From an uncultured Gemmiger sp. (GTDB taxonomy: Bacteria; Bacillota; Clostridia; Oscillospirales; Ruminococcaceae): DNA of 6,861 nucleotides. Below are positions 6,525-6,861 of this stretch, piece after piece. Position numbers and translations under genes: made by a program. The stretch's first letter is position 1, and every line of letters begins with the position of its first letter. Where the stretch lies: contig CAUEKL010000129.1 of the NCBI GenBank assembly GCA_959018215.1, positions 1 through 6,861 of the forward strand, written 5' to 3'. The notes beneath the pieces were generated by a model. The model was not told the DNA's origin, made no database searches, and worked only from the letters and a program-made list of their open reading frames with translations.

Positions 6525-6553
6525 ATTGTACCACACTCCCCACAAGTTCGCAA
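6525..6553 (-). promoter_or_regulatory. Predicted dus promoter
   Basis: On the minus strand the -35 is TTGCGA (6553-6548, four of six), followed by a 17-nt spacer and the -10 TACAAT (6530-6525, five of six). TGG stands immediately before the -10, making it an extended -10. The start would fall near 6518, giving a leader of about 45 nt. This is the best promoter match in the window. Confidence 0.75.
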
Positions 6554-6566
6554 TTTGTGCTATACT
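6539..6566 (+). promoter_or_regulatory. Predicted polA promoter (extended -10 type)
   Basis: The -10 TATACT (6561-6566) is preceded by TGC, again an extended -10. The best -35, CCCACA (6539-6544), sits 16 nt upstream but matches only three of six positions, so the extended -10 would have to carry recognition. Start near 6573; leader about 36 nt with GGAGG (6599-6603), 5 nt before the polA ATG. Confidence 0.65.
6541..6559. promoter_or_regulatory. Imperfect 19-bp dyad between dus and polA promoters
   Basis: CACAAGTT (6541-6548) is mirrored by AATTTGTG (6552-6559) with seven of eight positions complementary, centred on 6550. It covers the whole dus -35 and ends just before the polA -10, so a protein bound here could affect both genes. 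No repressor family is recognised from the motif, and the element could be coincidental. Confidence 0.4.
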
Positions 6567-6571
6567 GGTTG

Positions 6572-6586
6572 CGGCTGTCTGAGCCG
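6572..6586 (+). promoter_or_regulatory. Stem-loop at the start of the polA leader
   Basis: CGGCT (6572-6576) and AGCCG (6582-6586) form a perfect 5-bp stem with a 5-nt loop. The predicted polA start is near 6573, so the stem would lie at the extreme 5' end of the mRNA, as in the dus transcript. It is followed by AACTTTT and then the ribosome binding site. Confidence 0.45.
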
Positions 6587-6608
6587 AACTTTTACAACGG
6601 AGGACAAG

Positions 6609-6861
6609 ATGAAACTGCTGGTACTGGATGGCAACAGCCTTTTGAACCGCGCCTTTTTCGGCATCCGGGTGCTGACCACCAAGGATGGAAAGTACACCAA
6701 TGCCATTTTCGGATTCCAGAATATTCTTCTGAATCTGCTGGCAAACCACAGCCCCGACGCTGTGGCCATTGCCTGGGACGAGCGTGCTCCCACCTTCCGC
6801 CACAACGCCTACGACGGCTACAAGGCCACCCGCCACGGCATGCCCCAGGAACTGGCCGAGC
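6609..6861 (+). CDS. polA: DNA polymerase I, N-terminal part (cut by window end)
   Basis: The first 84 codons of DNA polymerase I are present; the window ends inside the gene. The visible part is the start of the 5'-3' exonuclease (flap endonuclease) domain, which removes RNA primers and damaged strands during lagging-strand maturation and repair. Landmarks: LVLDGNSLLNRAFF at 4-17 with Asp7, DGKYTNAIFGFQNILLNLL at 26-44, AWDERAPTFRH at 55-65 with Asp57 and Arg64, and YKATRHGMP at 71-79 with Tyr71, Lys72 and Arg75. These line up with E. coli Pol I Asp13, Asp63, Arg70, Tyr77, Lys78 and Arg81 at a constant offset of six. Asn13 stands where most homologues have Tyr (YRAF). The ATG follows GGAGG by 5 nt and has its own predicted promoter. 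A stand-alone 5' nuclease is an alternative, since the polymerase domain lies outside the window; whether the 3'-5' exonuclease domain is active also cannot be seen. Confidence 0.93.
   Translation, partial: MKLLVLDGNSLLNRAFFGIRVLTTKDGKYTNAIFGFQNILLNLLANHSPDAVAIAWDERAPTFRHNAYDGYKATRHGMPQELAE

Noticed and set aside
6474..6836. Upstream extension of the dus frame by 121 codons
   Set aside because: It runs through the dus promoter and antisense to polA, has no Dus homology, and the ATG at 6473 has a good ribosome binding site and the correct N-terminus.
1..6861. Defence system, CRISPR array, prophage, insertion sequence, riboswitch or retron-like structure
   Set aside because: I found no spaced direct repeats, transposase or integrase motifs, terminal inverted repeats with target duplications, or recognisable riboswitch core. 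Apart from the left spacer, nearly all the sequence is explained by five conserved genes.

Overview
The window looks like ordinary chromosomal DNA from a GC-rich Gram-positive Clostridia bacterium, most likely from the Oscillospiraceae/Ruminococcaceae group (Faecalibacterium, Gemmiger or Subdoligranulum-like). The grounds are the GC-rich codon use with AAGGAGG-type ribosome binding sites, a YfhO-type membrane protein typical of Firmicutes, and the flavour of the Tex, Dus and PolA sequences. This placement is inference from protein character; no search was run.

Layout. Positions 1-228 are a conspicuously AT-rich (about 32% GC by hand count) non-coding stretch downstream of tex. Next come two leftward genes that read as one transcription unit: yfhO (4799 to 2439, a 786-residue GT-C-like membrane protein) followed 44 bp later by tex (2394 to 229, a 721-residue RNA-binding transcription accessory protein). 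A 90-bp divergent spacer separates yfhO from the rightward yfbR (4890-5492, HD-domain 5'-deoxynucleotidase). yfbR converges on the leftward dus (6473 to 5496, tRNA-dihydrouridine synthase) with only 3 bp between the two stop codons. A 135-bp divergent spacer then separates dus from the rightward polA, which is cut by the window end at 6861 after 84 codons.

How the genes fit together. All five are housekeeping or cell-envelope genes: deoxynucleotide pool balance (YfbR), DNA repair and replication (PolA), tRNA modification (Dus), transcription/RNA metabolism (Tex) and probably cell-surface glycosylation (YfhO). There is no evidence that they form one pathway. I see no mobile element, CRISPR array, tRNA, rRNA, toxin-antitoxin pair or defence system, and no convincing undescribed multi-gene system.

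The most interesting material is regulatory. The dus/polA spacer packs two back-to-back overlapping promoters, both of extended -10 type, around a 19-bp imperfect dyad. The two predicted transcripts each begin with a small hairpin. The yfbR promoter has the same TGnTATACT extended -10 as polA, and an inverted repeat overlaps its -35. No intrinsic terminator could be found after any complete gene.
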